A model generated the notes under the pieces. That model did no database searches. It was not told where the DNA came from and saw only the letters and a list, made by a program, of their open reading frames with translations. 64,000 bases of DNA from Roseomonas fluvialis (GTDB lineage Bacteria > Pseudomonadota > Alphaproteobacteria > Acetobacterales > Acetobacteraceae): positions 4,365,001 to 4,429,000 of the forward strand of contig NZ_AP025637.1 of assembly GCF_022846615.1 (NCBI RefSeq). Direction: 5' to 3'. Made by a program: the position numbers and the translations under genes. Every line of letters begins with the position of its first letter. The stretch's first letter is position 1. Below are positions 33,084 through 42,090 of this stretch, in pieces.

Positions 33084-34037
33084 GTGGCGGGATTCCTGCT
33101 GCGCCGGCTGGCCTTCGGCGTGCTGGCGGTGCTCGTGGCGGCCAGCCTCGCCTTCGTGCTGGCCTGGCACGCGCCCGGCGGGCCTGCGGTCGGGCTACTG
33201 GGCGAGCAGGCCGCGGCAGGGCAGGTCGAGGAAGTGTCCGCGCGGCTCGGCCTCGACCGGCCGGCGATCGAGGTCTGGGCCGGATGGATGGGCCGGCTAC
33301 TGCGCGGCGACCTCGGCACCTCCTGGCGCGAACAGGCGCCTGTCGCGTCGCTGATCCTCGAGCGCCTGCCGCTGACACTGACGCTGACCGCGGCGGCGGC
33401 GTTGGTGGCGGCGATCGCCGGCACGCTGGTGGGTGTCGCGGCCTCCGCGTCCGCGGCGCGCTGGCCAGTCGCGGCGCTTGCCGCCTTCCACGCCGTGCCG
33501 AGCTACATCGTCGCGCAGGGGCTGGTGCTCGTCTTCGCGCTCGGCCTCGGGGTGCTGCCGGTGCAGGGCGTTGCCGATGCGCGGGACCCTGCCATGGGCG
33601 GCGTGGCGCTCGGTGTCGAGCGGCTGCGCTATCTCGCGCTGCCGGTCGCGGCACTCGCGCTGCACCAGCTGTGCTTCACGGCACTGCTGGTCCGCGCCTC
33701 CGTCCAGGAACAGATGCACCTGCCGCATGTGACCGCCGCCATGGCGCGCGGCCGCAGCCGTGGCGGCGCGCGCTGGCACCATGCCTTGCCCAATGCCACG
33801 CTGCCGGTCGCGACGCTGACGGCCGCGCGCATCGGCGGGCTGGTCGGCGGCGCGCTGGTGATCGAGACCGCCTTTGCACTGCCGGGGCTCGGGCGGCTCG
33901 CGGTATCGGCGGCGGTCGCACGCGACCATCCGGTGGTGATCTGCTGCGTCGTTGCCGCCTGTGCGCTCGTGTGGCTGGCGAACCTGCTGGCGGATGCGAT
34001 CGCGCCGCTGCTCGACCCGCGGCTCCGGGAAGGATGA
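33084..34037 (+). CDS. nikB: ABC transporter permease, DppB/NikB-type
   Basis: A 317-residue inner-membrane permease with about six helices. It begins VAGFLLRRLAFGVLAVL and contains the family's DRPAIEVWAGWMGRLLRGDLGTSW periplasmic segment and the coupling region HLPHVTAAMARGRSRG. The GTG at 33084 lies 10 bp after the nikA stop and gives the standard N-terminus. It overlaps nikC as ATGA. Nickel role inferred from the operator upstream of nikA. Confidence 0.85.
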   Translation: MAGFLLRRLAFGVLAVLVAASLAFVLAWHAPGGPAVGLLGEQAAAGQVEEVSARLGLDRPAIEVWAGWMGRLLRGDLGTSWREQAPVASLILERLPLTLTLTAAAALVAAIAGTLVGVAASASAARWPVAALAAFHAVPSYIVAQGLVLVFALGLGVLPVQGVADARDPAMGGVALGVERLRYLALPVAALALHQLCFTALLVRASVQEQMHLPHVTAAMARGRSRGGARWHHALPNATLPVATLTAARIGGLVGGALVIETAFALPGLGRLAVSAAVARDHPVVICCVVAACALVWLANLLADAIAPLLDPRLREG

Positions 34038-34831
34038 GCCGGCTACTGGCCGCGCTGGCGCTGGTCACGCTCTATCTTGCCTGCCTGGTGTTCGCGCCGG
34101 TGGGCGCCCTACCGGACCTGCCGCGACAACCGCCGTTGCTACCGCCGTCCTTCGCGCATCCTTTCGGCACGGATGACCTGGGGCGCGACCAGTTGGCGGC
34201 GGCGTTGCAGGGCGGCAGAACGTCGCTTCTGGTCGCGGGGCTGGCGACCGGGCTCGCACTCGCGCTCGGCGTGATGGTGGGCCTGGCCGCAGGGCTTGCG
34301 CGCGGCGTGCTGGATGAAGTGCTGATGCGCGGCGCGGAGATCGTGGCGAGCCTGCCGACACTGCTGGTCGCGGTCCTGGTGGCCGCGCTGTTCGGCGGGT
34401 CGATGGTCGCGCTCGCGCTGGTCATCGGGCTGACGCGCTGGCCGCTGGTGGCGCGGCTGGTGCGGATCGAGACGATGGCGGTGCTTGGACGCACGCATCT
34501 GCGCGCGGCCTTCGCACTGGGGGCGACACCATTGCACGTGGCGCGGCGGCACCTGCTGCCGCATCTCGCCGCGCCGCTCGGCGCCACGGCGGGCATCGTC
34601 TTCGGCGGGGCGATCCTGACCGAGGCCGCGCTTGCCTTCGTGGGGCTCGGTGATCCGGCGGTGACCAGCTGGGGGCAGATGATCGCCTCCGGCTTCACCC
34701 TGCTCGGCCTCGGCTGGTGGCTGTGGGCGACGCCGGCGGCGATGATCGTGCTGGCGAGCAGTCTGGTGGCGGCGGCCACGCTGCCGGGCGTGTCCGTTGC
34801 GCGCTCCCTGCCGGTCGGCCAGTCGCCCTGA
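34034..34831 (+). CDS. nikC: ABC transporter permease, DppC/NikC-type
   Basis: A 265-residue inner-membrane permease. It has the DppC/NikC landmarks HPFGTDDLGRDQLAAALQGGRTSL, SLPTLLVAVLVAAL and the coupling region THLRAAFALGATPLHVARRHLLPH, with GLGDPAVTSWGQMI near the end. The start overlaps nikB. No ATPase genes (nikD, nikE) follow: the next gene is on the other strand. The energising subunits must come from elsewhere. Confidence 0.87.
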   Translation: MSRLLAALALVTLYLACLVFAPVGALPDLPRQPPLLPPSFAHPFGTDDLGRDQLAAALQGGRTSLLVAGLATGLALALGVMVGLAAGLARGVLDEVLMRGAEIVASLPTLLVAVLVAALFGGSMVALALVIGLTRWPLVARLVRIETMAVLGRTHLRAAFALGATPLHVARRHLLPHLAAPLGATAGIVFGGAILTEAALAFVGLGDPAVTSWGQMIASGFTLLGLGWWLWATPAAMIVLASSLVAAATLPGVSVARSLPVGQSP

Positions 34832-34960
34832 CGGTTCAGGGCATCGCCACGGCACGACCACCAGATGGCGGCCAGTGAACGCAGGGGCGCTGCGGTCGCA
34901 CATCGGACGTCGCGCCATGCGAGAGGGGCGGCCGCGCCTTCGAAGCCAGCGGCCAAGCAT

Positions 34961-37552
34961 CTATGCCCGCAACGTGATCAGCAGGGCTTGCGCCACGATC
35001 TCGTCTTCGTCGAGCCGGGCGCCACGCGCGATCTGCCGATCCAGCTCGACTTGGGAGCGGTGGCTCTCTCGCAGGACCGCCGTCAGCCGCTCGTGCACGG
35101 CCTGCGAGCCGAAGCTTCGCAGCACCGAACTCTGCGCCAGGCAGGACTGAACATATCCCAGCAGCAGCGCCGCAGCTTCGGGATTTCCCTCGAGCGCCGC
35201 GATCAGCGCCAGTCTCTCGACATTGGCGAGGACCTCGTGCGGCAGTCGCATGAGCCGGGCTGCCGTCAGCCGCTCCGCGATGATCGGGCGCGCACCGGCG
35301 ATGTCGCCCTCGACCAGGCGGTAGGATGCGATGGCGCCGGACACATGTTGCACCCAGGCAGAGCGCGCCTGCGCCGGCCCAAGGGAGTCCAGCGCGTCCT
35401 GGGCAACCCTTGTGGCCTCTGCGATCCGGCCTTCGGCGCAATGGAGTTCGGCCATGCTGCCCAGGGTGAGCGCGACATCGCGCTGGCTGCGCAAGTCCCG
35501 CGCGAGGGCGAGCGCTTCCTGCAGGTTGGCATGGGCGGCGGCAGGCTGGTCCGCGCGCATGCGGGCCACCGCGCGGGCCCTCAGGCAGGAGACGAGCGCC
35601 TTGTTCACCCTGCCACGGCGAAGCAGGTCTTCCGATTCATCGAGCAGGGGCTCAGCGTCGCCGATGTCACCGGCAAGGATGTGCTGCCACGCCAGGCGCC
35701 ACAGCGCCCGCCCCAGGTCGATCCGCGCGCCCGCCGCGCGAAACAGCGCAACGGCCCGGCGCGCGGCATCGAGCGCCGTCGCCCCCCGAGGCGCGACCCA
35801 GCCGCAGCGACCCAGCCACAGCCGGCCGGCGACATCTGGCGGGGTCGCTTCGTCGATCCTGGAGATCGCGAGGTTGAACCACTCATGCAACTCGCCGGTG
35901 AGGGAGAGCTCTCCCCAGACATGCTCGGTGAGGCTTGCGAGTTCCACGCCGAGGCGAATGTCGCCATCCGTCCCGAAGGCCCAGGCGAGACCGGCGCGCA
36001 GGTTCTCGATCTCCGGCGCGTAGAGCGCGAACCAGTCGTCATCGGCCATGAAGGGCCAATCGACCTCGGCCCGCTCGTAGGCCCGCGCCAGCCACCGAAC
36101 CAGGTTCCTGCGCGCCTCGGCCAGATCGGTCGTCGACAGGCGCTCAGCGGCGTAGAAGCGCGTCGGGACCAGCAGGCGATAGCGCGCCTGCACGCCTGTC
36201 AGATCCGCCTGCACCAGCGACTTGTCGACCAGCGCGGCGATCAGACGGCAGACCTCGTCCTCCGTCGACGCCCCGCCCATCACGAAGGCGGCGGATTCCG
36301 ATGTCCAACTGCCGCCGAACACCGACAGCCGCAGCAGCAGCGCGCGTTCCGCGGGCTCCAGCAGGTCGATGCTCCAGCCGATCGCCGCCCTGAGGGTCTG
36401 TTGTCGCGCCAGCGCCGTCCGTCGCCCGGCGGTGAGCAGCCCGAAATGGCGTTCCAGTCGCTCGCGAAGCTCCGCCAGCGTCATGGCCTGCAGCGCCGGG
36501 GCGGCGAGTTCGATCGCGAGCGGGATGCCGTCCAGCCGTCGGCAGATGCTCATGATCTCGCCGGCGTCGGCATCGCCGGGGACGAATTCGCCGAGCGCGG
36601 CGCGGGTGCGCTCGACGAACAGTTCGCTGGCCGGGAAATCAGCGAGTTGCACGGCCGTGACAGCCGTCTCGGGTGCCGCCGCAACCAGCGGCAGCAGGCG
36701 GTGCAGACGTTCCCCCTCGGCGCGGAGGGGTTCGCGGCTGGTCGCGAGGATCACGATGCCGGGGCAGTTGCGCAGGATGGCTTCGGCGGCATCGGCCGCC
36801 GGGCGCAGCAGGTGCTCGCACCCATCGAGCACAAGCAGGCCACGCCGATCGGCAAGCCAGGCGCTGACCACGCGCAGCGCATCCCCTCCGCCGACGTCGA
36901 CGCCAAGAGCAGAAGCGATCGTGGGCAGAACGAGACGAGGGTCTTCCACAGGGCTGAGATCGGCGAGCCAGGCGCCGTTCGGGAAGCAGCTGCGGTTGCG
37001 GTCGGCGACGGCAAGGGCCAGCCGCGTCTTGCCCACGCCGCCAGCCCCGACGACCGTGACGAGCCGCGCTTCGCGCAGCCGCGACTCCACGCGATCGACG
37101 TCAGCGTTGCGGCCAATGAGGCGGGTCAGGGGACGCGGCAGGCCGCCCGGCCATGGCGCGGTGTCACCCGGTTCCTGCGACACCGCCTCGGCAGGTGCGA
37201 GGACGGCGGCGGCAGGCGGCGTCTGCCGGGCATCCTCGGCCAGTATTTCCGTGACGGGCGCCACGAACCGGTAGCCCCGCCCCGATACCGTCGCGATGAT
37301 GCCGCTGCCGAGCAGCTTGCGCAGGCCGGCGACATGGACGGTGAGGTTGCCTTCCTCGACCACGCGGCCAGGCCAGACCCGGGCCATGAGCTCGTCCTTG
37401 GAGAGGATACGGTCGCGGCCCTCCACCAAGGCGAGAAGGAGGTCAAAGGCGCGCCCACGGATCGGCACCTCCCTGCCGTTGCCAACCAGGCTGCGGCGTT
37501 CCGGGACAAGGCGATAGGAATTGAAGGCGAAGGCCTTTGCAGCAACTGCCAT
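34961..37552 (-). CDS. Winged-helix / STAND-ATPase / TPR transcriptional regulator
   Basis: An 863-residue one-component regulator. Residues 8-98 form an OmpR-type winged helix (RGRAFDLLLALVEGRDRILSKDELMARVWP, ending GRGYRF). Residues about 140-420 are a STAND/NB-ARC-type ATPase with Walker A GAGGVGKTR (169-177), Walker B LLVLDGCEHLL and the GIPLAIELAA sensor-like motif. The remaining 400 residues are helical TPR-like repeats. Such proteins hold an inactive ADP state until a ligand meets the repeat domain, then oligomerise and activate transcription. It is divergent from the Ohr-like gene (124-bp gap), its likely target. The signal is unknown. Confidence 0.9.
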   Translation of the reverse strand: MAVAAKAFAFNSYRLVPERRSLVGNGREVPIRGRAFDLLLALVEGRDRILSKDELMARVWPGRVVEEGNLTVHVAGLRKLLGSGIIATVSGRGYRFVAPVTEILAEDARQTPPAAAVLAPAEAVSQEPGDTAPWPGGLPRPLTRLIGRNADVDRVESRLREARLVTVVGAGGVGKTRLALAVADRNRSCFPNGAWLADLSPVEDPRLVLPTIASALGVDVGGGDALRVVSAWLADRRGLLVLDGCEHLLRPAADAAEAILRNCPGIVILATSREPLRAEGERLHRLLPLVAAAPETAVTAVQLADFPASELFVERTRAALGEFVPGDADAGEIMSICRRLDGIPLAIELAAPALQAMTLAELRERLERHFGLLTAGRRTALARQQTLRAAIGWSIDLLEPAERALLLRLSVFGGSWTSESAAFVMGGASTEDEVCRLIAALVDKSLVQADLTGVQARYRLLVPTRFYAAERLSTTDLAEARRNLVRWLARAYERAEVDWPFMADDDWFALYAPEIENLRAGLAWAFGTDGDIRLGVELASLTEHVWGELSLTGELHEWFNLAISRIDEATPPDVAGRLWLGRCGWVAPRGATALDAARRAVALFRAAGARIDLGRALWRLAWQHILAGDIGDAEPLLDESEDLLRRGRVNKALVSCLRARAVARMRADQPAAAHANLQEALALARDLRSQRDVALTLGSMAELHCAEGRIAEATRVAQDALDSLGPAQARSAWVQHVSGAIASYRLVEGDIAGARPIIAERLTAARLMRLPHEVLANVERLALIAALEGNPEAAALLLGYVQSCLAQSSVLRSFGSQAVHERLTAVLRESHRSQVELDRQIARGARLDEDEIVAQALLITLRA

Positions 37553-37676
37553 CGCGACTCCTCATTTGGAAAAATTTGGACTTCTTCGCTCCGTCAGGCC
37601 GAGCGGCGGCGGGCATCATTCGCTGGGCGGAGACTACATGCGGCGGGGCCGGCCGACACGCCCCGAAGCGGCGGCA

Positions 37677-38120
37677 ATGGCGAGGTGCGGATTGGACGTT
37701 CTGTATGCGGCCACGGTTGAGGTGACTGGGGGCCGGGATGGCCAGGCCGCTGCGCCGGGTGGCATGCCCCGGCTGACGTTGGACCATCCTGCGGAGCTCG
37801 GCGGCCGTGGTGCCGGCACCAATCCCGAGCAACTCCTCGCCGCGGCCTTCGGCGCCAGCTTCGGCAGCGCCCTCGATCTCGAGGCACGGCAGATCGGCTG
37901 CGCGGTCGACCCGTTGCGCGTGACTGCGATCGTCGCCTTCGGCCATGGGGATGAAGGCTGCTTCGCCATCGCGGTCGAACTGCACTGCCATCTCGCGACG
38001 CTTCCGCGCGAAACAGCAGAGCGCTTGCTGCGCGCAGCGCGTGCGGCCTGTCCGTATTGCAGGATGGTGCGCGGCAACCTGGACCTCGTGATCATGCTCG
38101 CCGGCACCGACGCGCCCTGA
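37677..38120 (+). CDS. OsmC/Ohr-family protein with Ser at the peroxidatic Cys position
   Basis: A 147-residue Ohr-like protein. It has the family blocks [34 protein letters not shown] and [15 protein letters not shown]. In organic hydroperoxide resistance proteins the peroxidatic Cys lies in the AxCF motif. Here that reads GASFGSAL, so Ser replaces Cys. The resolving-type Cys is kept (CPYC, with an extra Cys). Peroxidase activity by the standard mechanism is therefore doubtful. The ATG at 37677 precedes the domain; an ATG at 37638 adds 13 unsupported residues. It is divergent from the large STAND regulator and followed by two exported alpha/beta hydrolases. Confidence 0.85.
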   Translation: MARCGLDVLYAATVEVTGGRDGQAAAPGGMPRLTLDHPAELGGRGAGTNPEQLLAAAFGASFGSALDLEARQIGCAVDPLRVTAIVAFGHGDEGCFAIAVELHCHLATLPRETAERLLRAARAACPYCRMVRGNLDLVIMLAGTDAP

Positions 38121-38251
38121 CGCGCGCAGGCCCGCGCGCCTTCGAAGATCTTGGAAGTTTTTGGCGGCGCGACAAGGAATTCGCGCGCCCGAAATGGGAG
38201 TGTCCCTCCGCCGTCGCCGGGTGGCGCACGGGCAATGTCGGAGATGCGGCC

Positions 38252-39232
38252 GTGGATATCCATCCTGATCGACGAAGCCTCGTCTCCTGGCTTGCCCTTG
38301 CGTCAGCCGCCATCGCGGCAGGCCTGCCGCGCCGAGGGGCGGCGCAGGCCGCTGCCGGACTTCATTCCGCAACACATCACGCAGGAGCCGGGACCATGGG
38401 CATGATCACCACGCAGGACGGTACGCAGATCTTCTTCAAGGATTGGGGCCCGAAGGACGCCCAGCCGATCGTCTTCCACCATGGCTGGCCGCTCAGCGGC
38501 GACGATTGGGACGCCCAGATGCTGTTCTTCCTGCGCGAGGGCTACCGCGTCATCGCGCATGACCGCCGCGGCCACGGGCGCTCGAGCCAGGTCGGCGACG
38601 GCCACGACATGGACCACTATGCCGCCGATGTCGCCGCAGTGACCGCGCATCTGGACCTGAGGAACGCGGTCCATATCGGCCACTCCACCGGCGGCGGCGA
38701 GGCGACGCGCTATGTCGCACGCCATGGCCAGGGCAATGGCCGCGTGGCGAAGCTTGTCATCATCGGTGCCGTGCCGCCAATCATGGTGAAGACCGAGGAC
38801 TACCCGGGTGGCCTGCCGATCGAGGTATTCGACGGCTTCCGCCAGCAACTCGCGGCCAATCGGGCGCAGTTCTACCTCGATGTCGCCAGCGGGCCCTTCT
38901 ACGGCTTCAACCGGGCTGGGGCGCAGGTCTCGCCAGGCGCGATCCAGAATTGGTGGCGCCAGGGCATGATGGGCGGCGCCAAGGCCCACTACGATGGCAT
39001 CAAGGCCTTCTCGGAAACCGACTTCACCGCGGACCTGAAGGCCATCGAGGTGCCCGCGCTGGTGATGCACGGTGGCGACGATCAGATCGTGCCGATCGCC
39101 AACTCCGCGCTGCTCGCGGCGCCGCTGCTGAAGCGTGGGACCCTCAAGGTCTACGACGGCTTCTCGCACGGCATGTGCACGACGCACCCGGATGTCGTGA
39201 ACCCAGACCTGCTGTCCTTCGTGCGGGCCTGA
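38252..39232 (+). CDS. Alpha/beta hydrolase, non-heme chloroperoxidase-like, exported
   Basis: A 326-residue protein. From a GTG at 38252 it has a Tat-like signal peptide ([20 protein letters not shown], cleavage near AAQA). The mature part is a cofactor-free haloperoxidase/perhydrolase-type alpha/beta hydrolase: [14 protein letters not shown], the oxyanion HHGWPLSG, the nucleophile elbow GHSTGGG, an acid in HGGDDQIVP and a His in FSHGM. An internal ATG at 38396 with a good AGGAG site would give a cytoplasmic 278-residue form. Both starts are plausible, but the well-formed signal peptide is hard to explain otherwise. Such enzymes hydrolyse esters or make peracids; the substrate is unknown. 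Confidence 0.85.
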   Translation: MDIHPDRRSLVSWLALASAAIAAGLPRRGAAQAAAGLHSATHHAGAGTMGMITTQDGTQIFFKDWGPKDAQPIVFHHGWPLSGDDWDAQMLFFLREGYRVIAHDRRGHGRSSQVGDGHDMDHYAADVAAVTAHLDLRNAVHIGHSTGGGEATRYVARHGQGNGRVAKLVIIGAVPPIMVKTEDYPGGLPIEVFDGFRQQLAANRAQFYLDVASGPFYGFNRAGAQVSPGAIQNWWRQGMMGGAKAHYDGIKAFSETDFTADLKAIEVPALVMHGGDDQIVPIANSALLAAPLLKRGTLKVYDGFSHGMCTTHPDVVNPDLLSFVRA

Positions 39233-39281
39233 GCGCCACGGCGCCGCACGCCCGGATCCCGTTCGATCGAAAGGAGCTTCC

Positions 39282-40076
39282 ATGATGCCCGCTACCCGTC
39301 GCGACATCGTCGCCGCGGCTGCCGCGACGACCATCGCCGGCGCGGCCCGGGCGCAGCCGGCCAACCAGGCCACCGGCGCGCAGCCCGTGCGCAATGTCGT
39401 CCTTGTGCACGGCGCCTTCGCCGATGGCTCCGGCTGGCGGGGCGTCTACGACACCCTGACTGCACGCGGCTGTCGCGTCAGCATCGTGCAGAACCCGCTC
39501 ACGTCGCTGGCCGATGACGTGGCGGCGACCCGTCGCGTGCTCAACCGGCAGGATGGCCCGGCCATCCTGGTCGGACACAGCTGGGGCGGCACCGTCATCA
39601 CCGAAGCCGGCACGCATCCGAAGGTCGCGGGCCTGGTCTACGTCTCCGCCCTCTCGCCAGATGCCGGCGAGACCACGGGCCAGCAGTATGACGGTTTCAC
39701 CACGCCGCCGATCTTCGTCATCGACGTGCAGGAGGACGGCTTCGGCTTCCTCAAGCCGGAGAATTTCAAGGCGGCCTTTGCGGCCGATGCAAGCGATGCC
39801 GATGCGGCCTTCATGCACGATTCCCAGGTCCCGATCGCCATGGCGGCCTTCGGCACCAGGCTGACCCAGGCCGCCTGGCGAACGAGGCCGAGCTGGGCAG
39901 TCATCGCCACCGACGACAAGGCCTTCGACCTGCGCATGCTGCGCCACATGGCCAGCCGCATCGGCGCGAAGGTGACCGACGTCGGCGCGAGCCACGCGGT
40001 GTTCATGACCCAGCCCGGCGTAGTGGCCGACGTGATCGACGACGCGGCCAGGACCGCCCAGCGCGCCGCGCGCTGA
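39282..40076 (+). CDS. Alpha/beta hydrolase, exported
   Basis: A 264-residue hydrolase with an N-terminal Tat-like signal (MMPATRRDIVAAAAATTIAGAARAQ). The core starts NVVLVHGAFADGSGWRGVYD. The nucleophile elbow is VGHSWGGT, a probable acid lies in ATDDKAF and the catalytic His in GASHAVFMTQP. The ATG has an AGGAG site 9-10 bp upstream. It lies 49 bp after another exported alpha/beta hydrolase; both may be regulated by the upstream STAND protein. This subfamily is often annotated as salicylate esterase/PNAE-like, but the substrate here is not known. Confidence 0.88.
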   Translation: MMPATRRDIVAAAAATTIAGAARAQPANQATGAQPVRNVVLVHGAFADGSGWRGVYDTLTARGCRVSIVQNPLTSLADDVAATRRVLNRQDGPAILVGHSWGGTVITEAGTHPKVAGLVYVSALSPDAGETTGQQYDGFTTPPIFVIDVQEDGFGFLKPENFKAAFAADASDADAAFMHDSQVPIAMAAFGTRLTQAAWRTRPSWAVIATDDKAFDLRMLRHMASRIGAKVTDVGASHAVFMTQPGVVADVIDDAARTAQRAAR

Positions 40077-40109
40077 CCGCGGGACGCAACGGCAAAAGGG
40101 GCACCGGTG

Positions 40110-40130
40110 CCGGTGCCTGGCCGGCACCGG
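40110..40130 (+). terminator. Stem-loop after hydrolase gene
   Basis: CCGGTGCC, a 5-nt loop (TGGCC), then GGCACCGG: a perfect 8-bp GC stem 33 bp after the hydrolase stop. There is no downstream T-tract, so intrinsic termination is possible but not assured. Confidence 0.4.
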
Positions 40131-40255
40131 GCGGCGCAGCTTCGGCGCGATGCACGAGAACGCCCCGGCGCGGGCGCAGGTGGATCGATGGCCGCGTGCG
40201 CCACGTCGGGCCGCGCGCGCGCGGCATTCGGATACGCAGATCGAGGAATGCAAAC

Positions 40256-41965
40256 ATGAACGACACTGTCACGACCGAAGATCGGGACTTTGCCACGCGC
40301 GCGCGCGACAACCAGGCGCAGCGGACGGCCGGCCTGCGGCGCAGCTACGACTTCATTGTCTGCGGTGCTGGCGCGTCCGGCTCTGTCATCGCGCGACGCC
40401 TGGCAGAAAGCCCGGAGGTCCATGTGCTGCTGCTCGAGGCCGGCGGCAGCGACGAGGCGGACTCCGTGCTCAACCCCGCCTTGTGGCCCACCAATCTCGG
40501 CAGCAAGCGGGACTGGGGATTCCTGGCCGCGCCGAACCCGCACCTGAAGGGGCGCGCGCTATCGCTGTCGATGGGCAAGGGCCTCGGGGGCGGTTCGAGC
40601 ATCAACGTGATGGTCTGGGCGCGCGGCCACCGGAGCGACTGGGACTACTTTGCCGCGGAGGCAGGCGACCCGGCCTGGGGCTACGAGAACGTCCTCGACA
40701 TCTACCGTCGCATCGAGAACTGGCAGGGCGCGCCGGACCCACGGTTCCGGGGCACCGGAGGGCCGGTCTGGGTGCAGCCCGCGGCCGATCCGAGCCCTGT
40801 CGCGCACGCCATGCTGGATGCCGCGAGCGACATCGGCATCCCGGTTTTCGACCACCCGAACGGGCGCATGATGGAGGGCGAAGGCGGCGCCGCGATCAGC
40901 GACATGCTGGTCCGCGACGGCCGCCGGCACTCGCTGTACCGCGCCTATCTCCACCCGTGGCTCGACCGGCCCAACCTGACCGTGCTGACCGGTGCGATGG
41001 TGCGTCGCGTCGTCTTCGACGGCCGTCGTGCGACCGGGGTGGAGTTCCTGCGCGATGGGCAGGTCACGACGGTGGGCGCGACTGCCGAGGTCGTGCTGTC
41101 GCTCGGCGCGATCCATACGCCGAAGGTGCTGATGCATTCGGGCATCGGCGATCGCGAGGAGCTCGCGCGTGTGGGTATCCCTGTGCGGCAGCACCTGCCG
41201 GGCGTTGGCCGTAACTTCCAGGACCACGTTTCCTTCGGCTGCACCTGGGAATATGCCGAGCCGATCCCGCCGCGGAATAGCGGCAGCGAAGCGACGCTGT
41301 ACTGGAAGAGCCGGCCCGACCTCGATGCGCCGGACCTCCTGTTCTGCCAGGTCGAGTTCCCGGTGCCGAGCGACCGTACGGCCGCACGCGGTGTGCCGGC
41401 GCATGGCTGGACGATGTTCGCCGGGCTGGCGCAGCCCGTCAGTCGAGGGCGGTTGCGTCTGGAGGGTGCGGATCCTTCCGCGGCGGTTACCGTGGACACG
41501 AACTTCCTGTCGGATCCCACGGACATGACGACGGCACGCGCCTGCATCGAGATTTGCCGTGCGCTGGGCAATGCGCCCGCCTTCCGCCCCTACGTGCGCA
41601 GCGAGGCGATGCCGGGTGCGCTGACGGGTGACGCGCTCGACGACTACATCCGCGACGCTGCCGTGACCTACTGGCACCAGAGTTGCACCGCCAAGATGGG
41701 GCGCGACGCGATGTCGGTCGTGGACGGCGCCCTCAGGGTCTATGGCGTGGACGCGCTGCGGGTGGCGGACGCTTCGATCATGCCGCGGGTGACGACCGGG
41801 AACACGCAGGCCCCCTGCGCGATCATCGGCGAGCGCGCGGCAGAGGCCATCAGGCAGTCGCACAAGCTGCGGCCACGATCGGCGCGCAGTGCGTCCGGGC
41901 TTCGCGGTTCCGACATCGAGGCCGCCGACGAGCGTGCCGTGCTGGCGCCCGTCGGACGACCCTGA
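40256..41965 (+). CDS. GMC-family FAD oxidoreductase (choline/alcohol dehydrogenase-like)
   Basis: A 569-residue flavoprotein of the glucose-methanol-choline family. The Rossmann motif is CGAGASG (about 36-42) followed by LLLEAGG. The FAD-binding loop GKGLGGGSSINVMVWARGH and the GMC signature LSLGAIHTPKVLMHSG are present. The active-site His lies in TYWHQSCTAKMG, with the later GNTQAPCAIIGERAAE motif. The ATG at 40256 follows a GAGGAATG ribosome site. It oxidises an alcohol or aldehyde and passes electrons to oxygen or a quinone. No signal peptide. It is transcribed alone; the substrate is unknown. Confidence 0.93.
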   Translation: MNDTVTTEDRDFATRARDNQAQRTAGLRRSYDFIVCGAGASGSVIARRLAESPEVHVLLLEAGGSDEADSVLNPALWPTNLGSKRDWGFLAAPNPHLKGRALSLSMGKGLGGGSSINVMVWARGHRSDWDYFAAEAGDPAWGYENVLDIYRRIENWQGAPDPRFRGTGGPVWVQPAADPSPVAHAMLDAASDIGIPVFDHPNGRMMEGEGGAAISDMLVRDGRRHSLYRAYLHPWLDRPNLTVLTGAMVRRVVFDGRRATGVEFLRDGQVTTVGATAEVVLSLGAIHTPKVLMHSGIGDREELARVGIPVRQHLPGVGRNFQDHVSFGCTWEYAEPIPPRNSGSEATLYWKSRPDLDAPDLLFCQVEFPVPSDRTAARGVPAHGWTMFAGLAQPVSRGRLRLEGADPSAAVTVDTNFLSDPTDMTTARACIEICRALGNAPAFRPYVRSEAMPGALTGDALDDYIRDAAVTYWHQSCTAKMGRDAMSVVDGALRVYGVDALRVADASIMPRVTTGNTQAPCAIIGERAAEAIRQSHKLRPRSARSASGLRGSDIEAADERAVLAPVGRP

Positions 41966-42090
41966 CGGCGGGGCCGTTCCTGACAACTGGCGCTGCGGGG
42001 TGGTTGGATCATCCCGCAGCCCCGGAACGGCGGACATCGCCGCCCTGGAGCCCCGAGGCAGCGACGTGACCTTCGATCGCGAGACAGGCC

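Noticed and set aside
34865..37720. A 951-codon open frame on the plus strand
   Set aside because: Antisense of the STAND regulator, whose winged-helix, Walker and TPR segments on the minus strand are unmistakable.
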